Shown here piece after piece: positions 16,980 through 25,752 of a stretch of 64,000 bases of DNA (position 1 is its first letter; every line of letters starts with the position of its first letter). The position numbers and the translations under genes are program-made. The notes beneath the pieces were generated by a model. The model ran no database searches and had not been told where the DNA came from. It saw only the letters and a program-made list of their open reading frames with translations. This DNA is from Mucilaginibacter endophyticus (GTDB taxonomy: Bacteria; Bacteroidota; Bacteroidia; Sphingobacteriales; Sphingobacteriaceae): positions 5,074-69,073 of the forward strand of contig NZ_QPCG01000003.1 of the NCBI RefSeq assembly GCF_003351025.1, read 5' to 3'.

Positions 16980-17972
16980 ATGAAATTACCGGCTCAAAAC
17001 ATAAAAAAAATCGGCGTTTTCAGGGCGCTTCAATTGGGCGATATGCTATGCACCATTCCTGCGATCCGCGCTTTAAGGGAAGCATATCCACGTGCTGAGA
17101 TTATATTATTAAGCCTGCCATGGGCAAAGGGCTTTACCGAACGTTTCAATCACTATTTTGATGGATTTATCCATTTTCCGGGCTACCCCGGCTTACCCGA
17201 ACAAGGTTTCGCCCCTGCAGCATTTCATCGCTTTACAGGCGAGATGCAAAACGAAGAGTTTGACCTGCTGTTACAAATGCAGGGTAACGGCACACTGGTA
17301 AACCCAATGCTCGAATTATTTAACGCGAATCATTTAGCAGGTTTTAAAACCGATGGCCACTACGCGCCTGACAACGGATTGTTTATGAATTACCCGGATC
17401 ACGGCTCCGAAATAGACCGTCATCTCGCTTTGATGGAATATCTCGGCATCGAATCATTGGGTAACGACCTTGAGTTTCCTTTGATGGAGGTGGATATAGA
17501 TGAATTACGACAGTTAAAACTTCCGATAGAACCACAGCGATACGTTTGCATTCATCCAGGTTCCCGCGGCTCGTGGCGACAATGGCCGGTTAACTATTTT
17601 GCAGCCCTTGCCGATTTTTGTATCGACCAGGGTTATCAGGCAGTGATCACAGGTACAAAGGATGAAAGCGAAATTACCGCCGCGGTGATCAGCCGGATGA
17701 AAAACACACCCATCGATACAACAGGGAAAACATCCTTAGGCGCTGTTGGCGCATTGATTAAAAATGCGGCACTACTTATCTCCAATTGCACCGGTGTATC
17801 CCATATCGCGGCCGCCTTTAAAACACCAAGTGTGGTGATCAGCATGGATGGCGAACCCCACCGCTGGGGGCCGATAGATACCTACCGGCATCGCACCATC
17901 AACTGGCTGAAAGCTCCGGATTTTCATATAGTGTTCCGCGAAACCGTAGACCTTATCCAGCAGGTGGCGTGA
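16980..17972 (+). CDS. Glycosyltransferase family 9 (heptosyltransferase-like)
   Basis: The first motif IGVFRALQLGDMLCTIPAIR is the GT9 signature for LPS heptosyltransferases. Further family blocks are YVCIHPGSRGSWRQWPVNYF and LIKNAALLISNCTGVSHIAA, the donor-binding region of the GT-B C-terminal domain. About 330 aa, no signal peptide, cytosolic. It ends the plus-strand operon; its last 20 bases overlap the end of the opposite-strand GT9. The donor is probably an ADP-heptose or related sugar; acceptor unknown. Confidence 0.9.
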   Translation: MKLPAQNIKKIGVFRALQLGDMLCTIPAIRALREAYPRAEIILLSLPWAKGFTERFNHYFDGFIHFPGYPGLPEQGFAPAAFHRFTGEMQNEEFDLLLQMQGNGTLVNPMLELFNANHLAGFKTDGHYAPDNGLFMNYPDHGSEIDRHLALMEYLGIESLGNDLEFPLMEVDIDELRQLKLPIEPQRYVCIHPGSRGSWRQWPVNYFAALADFCIDQGYQAVITGTKDESEITAAVISRMKNTPIDTTGKTSLGAVGALIKNAALLISNCTGVSHIAAAFKTPSVVISMDGEPHRWGPIDTYRHRTINWLKAPDFHIVFRETVDLIQQVA

Positions 17973-19032
17973 TAAGCGCAGCTACCGCTTTTACAATGGC
18001 CGATGGTTCAGGCATTAACGCCGGGGTATTATAAATGGTATTATCCACGTAACGGATAATGCCATTTTTGCTTTTAAGTCCATCCAAAACAGGGAACTCG
18101 ATAACTTTATGAGGCACCATCCAGGGCGTATGCTGCGGATTGGTTTGCGCGTACAATACAACTACCGGTGTACCAACCGCCGCTGCCAGGTGAACAATAC
18201 CGGTATTAACGGATAATAATAGCGGAGCATGCCCGATAAGGGTAATCAGTTCGCCAATAGTAAAAAGCCCGGCAGCGGTAAAAGCGCCCGCTCCTATTTT
18301 GTCTTTGAGCCTGTCAACCATTTCCTTCTCACCAGCTGCGCCGGTAAGCAGAATTTGAACATCTTTTTCTATCAGTTGGGATGCTGTTTCTACCCATACT
18401 TCTTCCGGAAGTTGCCTTTTTAATTCGCTTACACCGGCATGCAAAATCAGCCAGGGTTTATCATTTCGCAATCCGGTTTGGGTAATCCGGTTAGCTATAG
18501 CTGGCCATTCAGTATCGTTGTTTGTCAGATTTAAATGTTTATCGATAATACTTTCACAAACACTGCTTACCAACTTCAGATCGCGCTCAACCTGGTGATT
18601 TATATATTGCAAAGGTTCTTCGTCAGGCAACCAATCACTAATCAGGCCATAAGGGTTTTCCCGGCAATAAGCAAGTACTTTGCTAATACCTGCCTGATAA
18701 GCAATCATGGCCGATGGTAAGGGATTTTGGCTGTAAACCGTAAAGATAACAGCCGCATCAAAATAACGACCTTTTAAATTATCGATCAATTTGTGTAGAT
18801 CCTCAATGCCGGTAGTATTCGCGGTTTTAACCCAGGGCAAATCAAACACAATGGTTTCATTAATCTCAGCCATAAATGGTGCAATGCCCGCGGCCATTGA
18901 CGATGTTAGCACCGTGATCCGGGCATTTAAGCCTTGCTTAAGCATGCGTAAGGCTGGGCCGCTCATTACCAGGTCGCCCATGTTATCTGGGCGAATACAT
19001 AAAATATTTTTAACGCTGCTCCAATCCGACAT
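17953..19032 (-). CDS. Glycosyltransferase family 9 (heptosyltransferase-like), second copy
   Basis: MSDWSSVKNILCIRPDNMGD begins the GT9 fold, followed by a Rossmann-like core, PWLILHAGVSELKRQLPEE and PLLLSVNTGIVHLAAAVGTP, which match the two GT9 C-terminal motifs. It is diverged from the plus-strand GT9 and not a simple duplicate. It is the last gene of the minus-strand operon: its start overlaps the phosphatase gene by 23 bases and its 3' end overlaps the convergent GT9 by 20 bases. Likely a heptosyl- or related sugar transfer on the inner membrane face. Confidence 0.9.
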   Translation of the reverse strand: MSDWSSVKNILCIRPDNMGDLVMSGPALRMLKQGLNARITVLTSSMAAGIAPFMAEINETIVFDLPWVKTANTTGIEDLHKLIDNLKGRYFDAAVIFTVYSQNPLPSAMIAYQAGISKVLAYCRENPYGLISDWLPDEEPLQYINHQVERDLKLVSSVCESIIDKHLNLTNNDTEWPAIANRITQTGLRNDKPWLILHAGVSELKRQLPEEVWVETASQLIEKDVQILLTGAAGEKEMVDRLKDKIGAGAFTAAGLFTIGELITLIGHAPLLLSVNTGIVHLAAAVGTPVVVLYAQTNPQHTPWMVPHKVIEFPVLDGLKSKNGIIRYVDNTIYNTPALMPEPSAIVKAVAALITPPAG

Positions 19033-19594
19033 GGGCTAAACTATAATTTCTTATACAAATAGCGGCTTCGTTAATGCTGCCGCAGGTAAAATAGGGCTGC
19101 CGGTGTGGGCCAGTCAACCATTCGGTTTCGTTACCATTATCAATCAAAATGCTGCCGCAGCCCGCCCGGTTTCCGGCCTCAACATCGTTTAAAATATCAC
19201 CGATCATCCAACATTGTTTCAGATCAAGCTGATGTCCCTCTGCGGCTTTCAGCAGCATCCCCGGCATTGGCTTACGGCAGTCACAATCTATCGCGTATTT
19301 GGCAACTATGCCTGCCGGATGATGTGGGCAATAGTAAAATCCATCTAGCATAATTCCTTCTGCTTCCAAAAGCTCATGGAGGGTTTTGATCACCCATAAA
19401 AACTGAAATTCACTGAAGTAACCCCGCGCTATGCCGGATTGATTGGAGATAACAATCAGCTTATAACCGGCTGCCGATAGTAATCTCAAACCCTCAATGC
19501 TGTTATCTGATAAAGCAATCTTTTCCGGATCGATATTATATGGGATATCGGGTATCAATGTGCCATCCTTGTCCAAAAAAACAGCTTTGTTCAT
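19010..19594 (-). CDS. gmhB: HAD-IIIA phosphatase, GmhB-like (heptose bisphosphate phosphatase)
   Basis: The catalytic loop FLDKDGTLIPD (nucleophile and acid/base Asp pair) opens the protein. ISNQSGIARGYF is motif II. A zinc-binding loop CPHHPAG followed by CDCRKP supplies the Cys-x-His and Cys-x-Cys ligands typical of GmhB. MIGDILNDVEAGNRAGC is the last motif. GmhB removes a phosphate from D-glycero-D-manno-heptose 1,7-bisphosphate, a step towards ADP- or GDP-heptose. The other steps (GmhA, HldE) are not in this window. The start lies two bases from the preceding gene's stop and the end overlaps the GT9. Histidinol-phosphatase-type relatives share these motifs, so the sugar is inferred from context. 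Confidence 0.85.
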   Translation of the reverse strand: MNKAVFLDKDGTLIPDIPYNIDPEKIALSDNSIEGLRLLSAAGYKLIVISNQSGIARGYFSEFQFLWVIKTLHELLEAEGIMLDGFYYCPHHPAGIVAKYAIDCDCRKPMPGMLLKAAEGHQLDLKQCWMIGDILNDVEAGNRAGCGSILIDNGNETEWLTGPHRQPYFTCGSINEAAICIRNYSLAHVGLEQR

Positions 19595-19595
19595 A

Positions 19596-20885
19596 TCAGG
19601 CAGCCTCGGTACGGGTAATATTTTTGCGGGTAAACTGATTAGCGGTCTGCCTTAACACGGTTTTATATACCAGTTCAATCTCATTCGCTATCTTTTTCCA
19701 GGTAAAGTTTTCATTTACATGCTTCAGCGCGTTTCGGCCCATTTCGGTTAGTATTGCTTCGTTGCCAATGAGTTCGTCAACCTTTCGGGCAAGTTTCCCG
19801 GCATCTTTCGGTGGTACAAGCGCGCCGGTAACGCCATCAACAACACTGTATTTTATCCCACCCACGTTAGATCCGATAACCGGTGTGCCGCAGGCCATTG
19901 CCTCCAGTGGAGTAATTCCGAAAGGCTCATACCAGGGCGTAGTGATAAAAATGTCCGCGGCAGCATAATAAAATTTTAGGTATTCCCGGCTTTTCTTACC
20001 TACAAACTGCACTTTATCTCTAATACCCAGTTCCGCAGCTAAAGCCGATAAGCGATGATATTCGGGACAAGTAGATTCGGCCATATTTTCCTGGCTTCCG
20101 CCTACTATTAACACTTTCACCTTTTCGGCATTCTTCTTAAGCGAGGCAACGGAACGGATTACGTTATCAATCCCTTTACGTGGCACCATCCGTCCAAGCT
20201 GCAACAGCACTTTTTCGTCTGATTTGATCATGAGCATTTTGCGAGCTATTTCTTTGTCAACCGGGTAAAACTCGGTTTGGCTAAAACCGCATGGCACAAT
20301 TGAAATCTTTTTGATATCGGCATGATAATGCTGAATCAGATCCTCCCTATCCTGCGGACATTCGGCAATGATCTGATCAGCTTCTTTACAGATCAACGTT
20401 TCGATATCCAATCGCTCATCCGGAAACTGATCTTTGTCCTTCTGATGCAAACGGCGTACATGCCCCAACGCGTGGAATGTGATTACAAAAGGAATTTTCA
20501 TTTTCAGCTTGATGTTCATGGCCACAAGGCCCGACATGAAAAAGTTGGCATGAACCAAATCGTACTGTAATTTTTCATCTTTGATAAAGCTTTGCATCCA
20601 TTCATCAAACTCCGGCATATATGGGAGTATTTCCTCTTTGGCGATAACCCGTTCGGGGCCGGCCTTAACGTGGATCACCCTGATATTGGGGATCCATTCA
20701 ATTACATCTTCAGTAGAGCCGTCTTCTCTCCGTGTATACACGTCAATGCTGTGACCGCGGTCGGCCAGGTGTTTGGCAAGTTGCGCAACGTACACATTTT
20801 GCCCGCCGGTATCCACACCACCCAGATGTGCCAGCGGCGAGGCGTGTTCGCTTATAAATGCAATTTTCTTAGGGTGATTATTCAT
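19596..20885 (-). CDS. Glycosyltransferase family 4
   Basis: The N-terminal domain has the GT-B opening IAFISEHASPLAHLGGVDTG and GGQNVYVAQLAKHLADRGH, similar to sucrose-phosphate-synthase and MshA-type enzymes. The C-terminal domain has LLQLGRMVPRKGIDNVIRSV and the donor-binding ITTPWYEPFGITPLEAMACG with GTPVIGSNVGG. 429 aa, soluble. It overlaps the upstream gene by eight bases and is one base from the phosphatase gene, so it belongs to the minus-strand operon. Donor and acceptor unknown. Confidence 0.92.
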   Translation of the reverse strand: MNNHPKKIAFISEHASPLAHLGGVDTGGQNVYVAQLAKHLADRGHSIDVYTRREDGSTEDVIEWIPNIRVIHVKAGPERVIAKEEILPYMPEFDEWMQSFIKDEKLQYDLVHANFFMSGLVAMNIKLKMKIPFVITFHALGHVRRLHQKDKDQFPDERLDIETLICKEADQIIAECPQDREDLIQHYHADIKKISIVPCGFSQTEFYPVDKEIARKMLMIKSDEKVLLQLGRMVPRKGIDNVIRSVASLKKNAEKVKVLIVGGSQENMAESTCPEYHRLSALAAELGIRDKVQFVGKKSREYLKFYYAAADIFITTPWYEPFGITPLEAMACGTPVIGSNVGGIKYSVVDGVTGALVPPKDAGKLARKVDELIGNEAILTEMGRNALKHVNENFTWKKIANEIELVYKTVLRQTANQFTRKNITRTEAA

Positions 20886-21852
20886 GGTAGATTAGTTTTG
20901 TTTCGTTATTAACAAGCGTATCCCGACTGCAAACATTTTGAAACAGTTGTTCCCAATCAGCAGAGAAACGGACGATATTGAATCGCCCTTTAGCCGTTTC
21001 CCTTCCCTTAGCGCCGATTGTAGCAGCCAGTTCTGGGTCTTCCAGAAGCAGTTGCATTTTTTCAATCAGGTAATCAATATCTGTATGGATAAAGCCGTTT
21101 TCTCCGTTGGTTATCACAGCTGACAGTTCGGTAGTGGCCAAACCGACAATGGGTATACCCATCGTCATGGCCTCGCATATGGCCAAACCAAGACTGGTGT
21201 ACCTTATCGGGTTAAAAAAGAAGCGGTACTGCGATTGAAATGCGGGCAACTGCGGGTGCAATATCTCGCCAAGTCCCCATTCTTCTGTTCCCATGCCCAC
21301 CAGGTCAACAGGTACCTGCCCACGTACAGCTTTAAATATATCGAAGCCCAATAGCCTGCCGCGGGACGGAAGATTATTGATCACTACGATACCTTTTGCA
21401 AGGTCACCTTTATAAATCTGGCCATGATCAGTTACGCCATGTTCAATAACCGTGGTTGGCGTATCGCCGCAATCCCACATCAGGCGGTTAAAATGGGTTA
21501 CATGGACAAGAGTGATATCCGGATCGTTGACGGTATGCCTGGTATCCGTTGGATGCTGGCGCGGGGGATCATGCTCAAGATAAATTTTAGGTAAGGCGCG
21601 TTGCTCATCCGAAAAGATTGCATACTGATCTACCAGGTAATTTTGATTGGTTTGGAAAAGGATACAATCAAAATCATAATCCTTTACCTCGTCATGCGGA
21701 ATCTCGATAACATTTTTTCCGAAGGGGAAAGTTTCTCCGCGACCGTAATATCCCTCGCCTTTTTCAGGTTTGGTGGGGATGTAAATTTCGTAGTTACCCT
21801 GCGATAAATAGAACAGGTAGCTTCCGTGGATATGCCAGGTAAATATCTTCAT
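20878..21852 (-). CDS. GT4-like glycosyltransferase, first gene of the minus operon
   Basis: The protein begins MKIFTWHIHGSYLFYLSQGN and lacks the usual GT4 opening, but its second half has the GT-B donor site: RYTSLGLAICEAMTMGIPIV and the following VITNGENGF. Residues ILFQTNQNYLVDQY and IYLEHDPPRQHP in the N-terminal half resemble a group of short GT4-like proteins. About 324 aa, soluble. A perfect 10-bp inverted repeat lies 15-41 bases upstream of the ATG and may control the operon. Confidence 0.8.
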   Translation of the reverse strand: MKIFTWHIHGSYLFYLSQGNYEIYIPTKPEKGEGYYGRGETFPFGKNVIEIPHDEVKDYDFDCILFQTNQNYLVDQYAIFSDEQRALPKIYLEHDPPRQHPTDTRHTVNDPDITLVHVTHFNRLMWDCGDTPTTVIEHGVTDHGQIYKGDLAKGIVVINNLPSRGRLLGFDIFKAVRGQVPVDLVGMGTEEWGLGEILHPQLPAFQSQYRFFFNPIRYTSLGLAICEAMTMGIPIVGLATTELSAVITNGENGFIHTDIDYLIEKMQLLLEDPELAATIGAKGRETAKGRFNIVRFSADWEQLFQNVCSRDTLVNNETKLIYHE

Positions 21853-21866
21853 GTTGATAAATGTCA

Positions 21867-21893
21867 GAAGCGTTTCTTTTATCGAAACGCTTC
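21867..21893 (-). promoter_or_regulatory. Perfect inverted repeat in the leader of the minus operon
   Basis: GAAGCGTTTC, seven-base loop, GAAACGCTTC. It lies 15 bases before the ATG of the GT4-like gene, within the likely 5' leader. There is no T-run after the stem on the minus strand, so an intrinsic terminator for that strand is not obvious. It could be an operator, a leader hairpin, or the terminator of the MFS transcript upstream. Confidence 0.5.
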
Positions 21894-21992
21894 AATGACA
21901 ACATGACAGAAGTGAATGCTGTTTGTACGGTATTTACGCAAAAACCCCGTGTAAACTACCTGTTATACGTTTTTAGCGTAAGTGGTGTGCTG

Positions 21993-23456
21993 TTAAGCTG
22001 AGTGTTTGACAGCATCAACGCCGACTTGTTCACGATTACGGCTGCGTCTATTTTCTTTTAATCGTGGTACATGCAGGCGACGTTTCAAAGAACTTCGCAT
22101 ATGAATCACCACCATTGATTTTTCAGTTTCGCCTTCCTCCTTAACATTAGTCAACAGGCGTAACGACAGCATAGCCAACATACCGCCGATAATGAAAAAA
22201 TAGTTCCATCCCTGCAACTCTAACAGGTTTATTTGCAAATGTCTGCTTCCGCTAAGTTGAAGGTTTAATCCGACGGTATTATTCGCGAATAGGTCGGCCA
22301 GCAACCCGCCCACGAGTGGCGCAATGGTTGAAAAGAAAGCCACAAACATGTTTTTAGCCGACAGGTAAACTATAGCCTCGTTCTTAGGCGCCAGTTTGAT
22401 ACCGATATTACTTAATGAAAGATTGATCCCTGCGGTAGCAAAGCCGCTCACGATATGGATCAAAGCCAAAATACCTAGAGCTACAGCTTGTGACGAAGGC
22501 AAACCCGCGAAGGCGTATGCCATAATACATAAAATATAAAGCGGCGCACAAAGGCGGATCACCGTCTTGTTGCTGAACCTGTCCGAATACTGCCCCCACA
22601 AATTAAGCGACAGTATGCCGCTCAACTGGCTCAGAATTCCCAGGCCAATCAGGTAGGCAACCGGCAATCCCAAGGATTTCATCATGAATACCGCAAAGAA
22701 GGGTGTAGCAAGGTTTAGCGAGAAAGCCCACAGCGAGTTAAACAGCAGCAACTTACGAAAGTTGGTATTTTTAAGCGATTTCCAGAACAAAGGCAATACT
22801 TTCTCCTCCATTTCTTCGGCCACCGGCTCGGGTGTGCGCAGTAACAGGTAAACGCTTACCATCCCTAAGGCGCCGCCCGTTAAAAATAAGGTGGTATAAG
22901 CGGTGATCTCCTGCGCGGGATAATGGCGCTTGATAAAATCAAGCCCGATGGCGGTTGCCAGGCTAAGCGTAACATTTAAAGTTTGCGCCATGCGGGTACG
23001 CCTTGAAAAAAAACCGCCCAAATGCTCCTGCGGGATCAGGTCTTTCATCCAGGCGTTCCAGCTGGCCCCGGCAATATCGCCAAAAATGTGCTGAAAAAAT
23101 AGCAGCATAAGCAATACGGCGATGGTGGTCGATCCGGAAAATAGCATGGGCATAATACCAATAGCAATTAACGGCAACCTGGCTAAAAAATTAAATACAA
23201 CTGTTATAAGCCGCCTGTTGTTAAATCTGCGTACCAGCCATATAGCAGCCAGCTGAAAAATGGTTGTGAAAGTTGGCAGCGCCGCAAACAAGCCTAACTG
23301 GAAATTCGATGCCCCCATATGGATAGCGAGCGCCGTGAGGAAGGTGCCACTGGTAAATACCACCATCGCCTCGGCCGAGAGGCCATCGGCGGTAACGTGT
23401 TTAAGGCCTTGGTTTAATTGTTGTTCCGTAATAGTTTTTGTTGGACGTATATTCAT
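21993..23456 (-). CDS. MFS transporter
   Basis: The 487-aa protein has about 12 hydrophobic helices and the MFS-like loops LVRRFNNRRLITVVFNF after helix 2 and the helix 4-5 region with GDIAGASWNAWMKDLIPQE. The C-terminal 60 residues are basic (RRLHVPRLKENRRSRNRE) and cytoplasmic. It lies upstream of the minus-strand glycan operon with a 140-base gap that holds the inverted repeat, so it may be part of the same locus or an independent unit. Substrate unknown; a role in the glycan pathway is only suggested by position. Confidence 0.85.
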   Translation of the reverse strand: MNIRPTKTITEQQLNQGLKHVTADGLSAEAMVVFTSGTFLTALAIHMGASNFQLGLFAALPTFTTIFQLAAIWLVRRFNNRRLITVVFNFLARLPLIAIGIMPMLFSGSTTIAVLLMLLFFQHIFGDIAGASWNAWMKDLIPQEHLGGFFSRRTRMAQTLNVTLSLATAIGLDFIKRHYPAQEITAYTTLFLTGGALGMVSVYLLLRTPEPVAEEMEEKVLPLFWKSLKNTNFRKLLLFNSLWAFSLNLATPFFAVFMMKSLGLPVAYLIGLGILSQLSGILSLNLWGQYSDRFSNKTVIRLCAPLYILCIMAYAFAGLPSSQAVALGILALIHIVSGFATAGINLSLSNIGIKLAPKNEAIVYLSAKNMFVAFFSTIAPLVGGLLADLFANNTVGLNLQLSGSRHLQINLLELQGWNYFFIIGGMLAMLSLRLLTNVKEEGETEKSMVVIHMRSSLKRRLHVPRLKENRRSRNREQVGVDAVKHSA

Positions 23457-23865
23457 TTATCACCACGCTGGAAAGCGCCCTGTTTTAAGTTTAATCAATA
23501 ATTTTTAGGGTGACCGAAGCCGTTCTGTTTACTGCAAATACATAGCCACAATATCATTTGGTTACGTTTTAAGTTGCTTTTAGCTTAAAATTTAATTTTA
23601 ACTGAAAATTAATATTACCGCAGAAAGTAAAATGGGGAATTTATGCCGAGGAAGCGCTCCACAACTTGGGGAAGCGATTCAGCTTGCACTGTAAGCCGTT
23701 TTTTATCCAATAGAACACAAAAAAGCCTTACAACATATTTTTCTAAATAATATAAACATTTAACTAAAAAAATCATTATTTAATTAAATACCCTTCCGAT
23801 CCGCGCCGGCTTGCCGGTTGTTACCCGTCAATAAATAGTCACAGTTTTTTAATTGAATAACCAAT
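23457..23865. other. Divergent intergenic region
   Basis: About 409 bases between the divergent MFS and regulator genes. It is AT-rich with several poly-T/A stretches, fitting two divergent promoters. No gene seen. Confidence 0.5.
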
Positions 23866-24549
23866 ATGATACGTGTGTTAATAGCTGATAGTAATGAGCA
23901 TACTTTGGCCGGCGTAAAAAACCTGTTAAAAAACGAGGCCGGGCTGGACGTGCTTGCACACGCTCCCGACGGAGAAGCTGTGCTTGAACTAATTAACCAG
24001 GGCATCATGCCCGATATTTTATTGACTGAAGTGCATCTGCCCCGCATCAACGGCATCCTGCTGGCAGATCAGCTTCACCGCAATTTTCCTTTTATAAAAA
24101 CCATGGTGTTCACCATGGAAGATCATGAGCATTATTTAATCGATGCTTTTAAATCTGGCATTAGAAGTTACCTGTTTAAAAACGCGAGCCGTGAAGAATT
24201 GGTTTTCGCCATTAAGCAGGTATATCAGGGCAAGCATTATGTGTGCACACAACTGGCTTCGAGGCTTACACGGCTTTTTCTGAAAGGAACAGAGATTCCT
24301 TCATTAAGCATTGAACCAGATATTGAATTTTCGGGTCGTGAAATGGAGGTGTTGCAACTGATTTCTGATGGTTGCACCAACCAGGAAATAGCCGAAAAAC
24401 TATTCACCAGCCGGAGAACGGTTGAAGGCCACCGCCAGGCCATGATCATTAAAACGGGAGTACGTAATACACCAGCGTTGGTGAAATATGCCATGCGCTA
24501 TAATTTATTGAAAGCCCGCGAAGATGCTATCCGCAAAGCGGTTTCTTAA
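23866..24549 (+). CDS. NarL-type regulator with degenerate receiver (Glu in place of Asp55)
   Basis: The protein has a receiver domain (1-120) and a LuxR-type HTH (about 150-215: GREMEVLQLISDGCTNQEIA, KLFTSRRTVEGHRQAM). The phospho-acceptor position reads LLTEVHLP with Glu55 instead of Asp, and the acidic pair is D8-S9 instead of E-D. The paralogues at 37.6 and 39.1 kb have ILADINMP and ILADMNMA with normal acidic pairs. A glutamate may mimic the phosphorylated state, so the protein may bind DNA constitutively or respond to another signal. The lysine in YLFKNAS is present. The next gene (ADH) starts 45 bases downstream. Confidence 0.92.
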   Translation: MIRVLIADSNEHTLAGVKNLLKNEAGLDVLAHAPDGEAVLELINQGIMPDILLTEVHLPRINGILLADQLHRNFPFIKTMVFTMEDHEHYLIDAFKSGIRSYLFKNASREELVFAIKQVYQGKHYVCTQLASRLTRLFLKGTEIPSLSIEPDIEFSGREMEVLQLISDGCTNQEIAEKLFTSRRTVEGHRQAMIIKTGVRNTPALVKYAMRYNLLKAREDAIRKAVS

Positions 24550-24594
24550 CAATTAACCGATAAAAATCACCTACACTAATCTATAAAACAACTT

Positions 24595-25752
24595 ATGAAA
24601 GCAGCAGTTTTTCACAAACCAGGCGATATCAGCTACGACACCGTTCCCGACCCAAGAATTGAACTGGCAACCGATGTAATTCTCCGGGTTACTTCAACCG
24701 CCATTTGCGGTTCCGATCTTCATATCCTCAGCGGCGCGGTCCCGCAAAAAGAACCCATGATTATGGGCCACGAGTTTATGGGCATTGTGGAGGAAGTTGG
24801 AGCCGAAGTAAAAAATCTTAAACGGGGCGACCGCGTAGTTGTGCCCTTTCCCATAGCCTGCGGGCATTGCTTCTTTTGCCAGCACGGCGCTTCACCGGCC
24901 TGCGAACATTCTAATTACAAACACTATGGCCCGGATGGCGACCTGATGGACAGTAAAGGTGCCGCGCTTTTTGGTTATACTGATCTGTACGGTGGTTACT
25001 CCGGCGGCCAGGCGGAATATGTGCGTGTCCCCTACGCCGACATCAGTCCGCGTATTATTCCCGATAACCTGAGTGATGAGCAGGTACTTTTTCTTACGGA
25101 TATTTTCCCTACGGGCTGGTCGGCAATTGATTGGGCACAGCTTAAGGGCGGCGAAGTGGTTGCCATTTTCGGGTCGGGCCCTGTGGGGTTAATGGCTCAA
25201 AAAGCAGCCTGGATAAACGGCGCAAGCAGGGTTATCGCTATCGATCCGCTTAACTACCGGCTGGAAAAAGCCCGCGCCGTAAACCGGGTAGATACGCTTA
25301 ACCCCCATGAGGTTGACGTAGTGGAAGCCATCCGCGAGATGACCGGCGGCAGAGGAGCCGATGTTTGCGTAGACGCGGTTGGTTTTGAACCCGAACGCAG
25401 TTTTGTAGATAAGGTAAAAGCCACCATCAATTTTGAAAAAGGAAGTATTAAAGTGCTCGAAATGGCTTTTAAAGCGGTGCGCCGCATGGGTACCGTTTCT
25501 ATTATGGGCGTTTATGGCTCGCCTTATGATAACTTCCCGCTTCACCGCATTTTTGATAAAGGCATCACGCTTAAGATGGGCCAGGCACCGGTATTGAATT
25601 ACATCGATCACCTCATTAAACTGGTTCAGGAAGAAAAGGTTGTTTTGGATGATATCATCACCCATACCCTGCCGCTTAGTGATGTAAGCCATGCCTACAA
25701 AATTTTTGACGAGAAGGAAGACGACTGCGTAAAGGTTGTACTGAGGCCATGA
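24595..25752 (+). CDS. Zinc-dependent alcohol dehydrogenase (formaldehyde-dehydrogenase-like)
   Basis: A medium-chain dehydrogenase with the catalytic zinc site CGSDLHI and GHEFMG, the structural zinc block CGHCFFCQHGASPACE, and the Rossmann motif IFGSGPVGLMAQ. The GGYSGGQAEYVRVPYAD and IDWAQLKGGEVV blocks are typical for the glutathione-independent formaldehyde/threonine dehydrogenase-like subgroup. It likely oxidises an alcohol or aldehyde with NAD(P). 385 aa, cytosolic. It overlaps the next gene by ATGA, so the two are co-translated. Confidence 0.92.
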   Translation: MKAAVFHKPGDISYDTVPDPRIELATDVILRVTSTAICGSDLHILSGAVPQKEPMIMGHEFMGIVEEVGAEVKNLKRGDRVVVPFPIACGHCFFCQHGASPACEHSNYKHYGPDGDLMDSKGAALFGYTDLYGGYSGGQAEYVRVPYADISPRIIPDNLSDEQVLFLTDIFPTGWSAIDWAQLKGGEVVAIFGSGPVGLMAQKAAWINGASRVIAIDPLNYRLEKARAVNRVDTLNPHEVDVVEAIREMTGGRGADVCVDAVGFEPERSFVDKVKATINFEKGSIKVLEMAFKAVRRMGTVSIMGVYGSPYDNFPLHRIFDKGITLKMGQAPVLNYIDHLIKLVQEEKVVLDDIITHTLPLSDVSHAYKIFDEKEDDCVKVVLRP

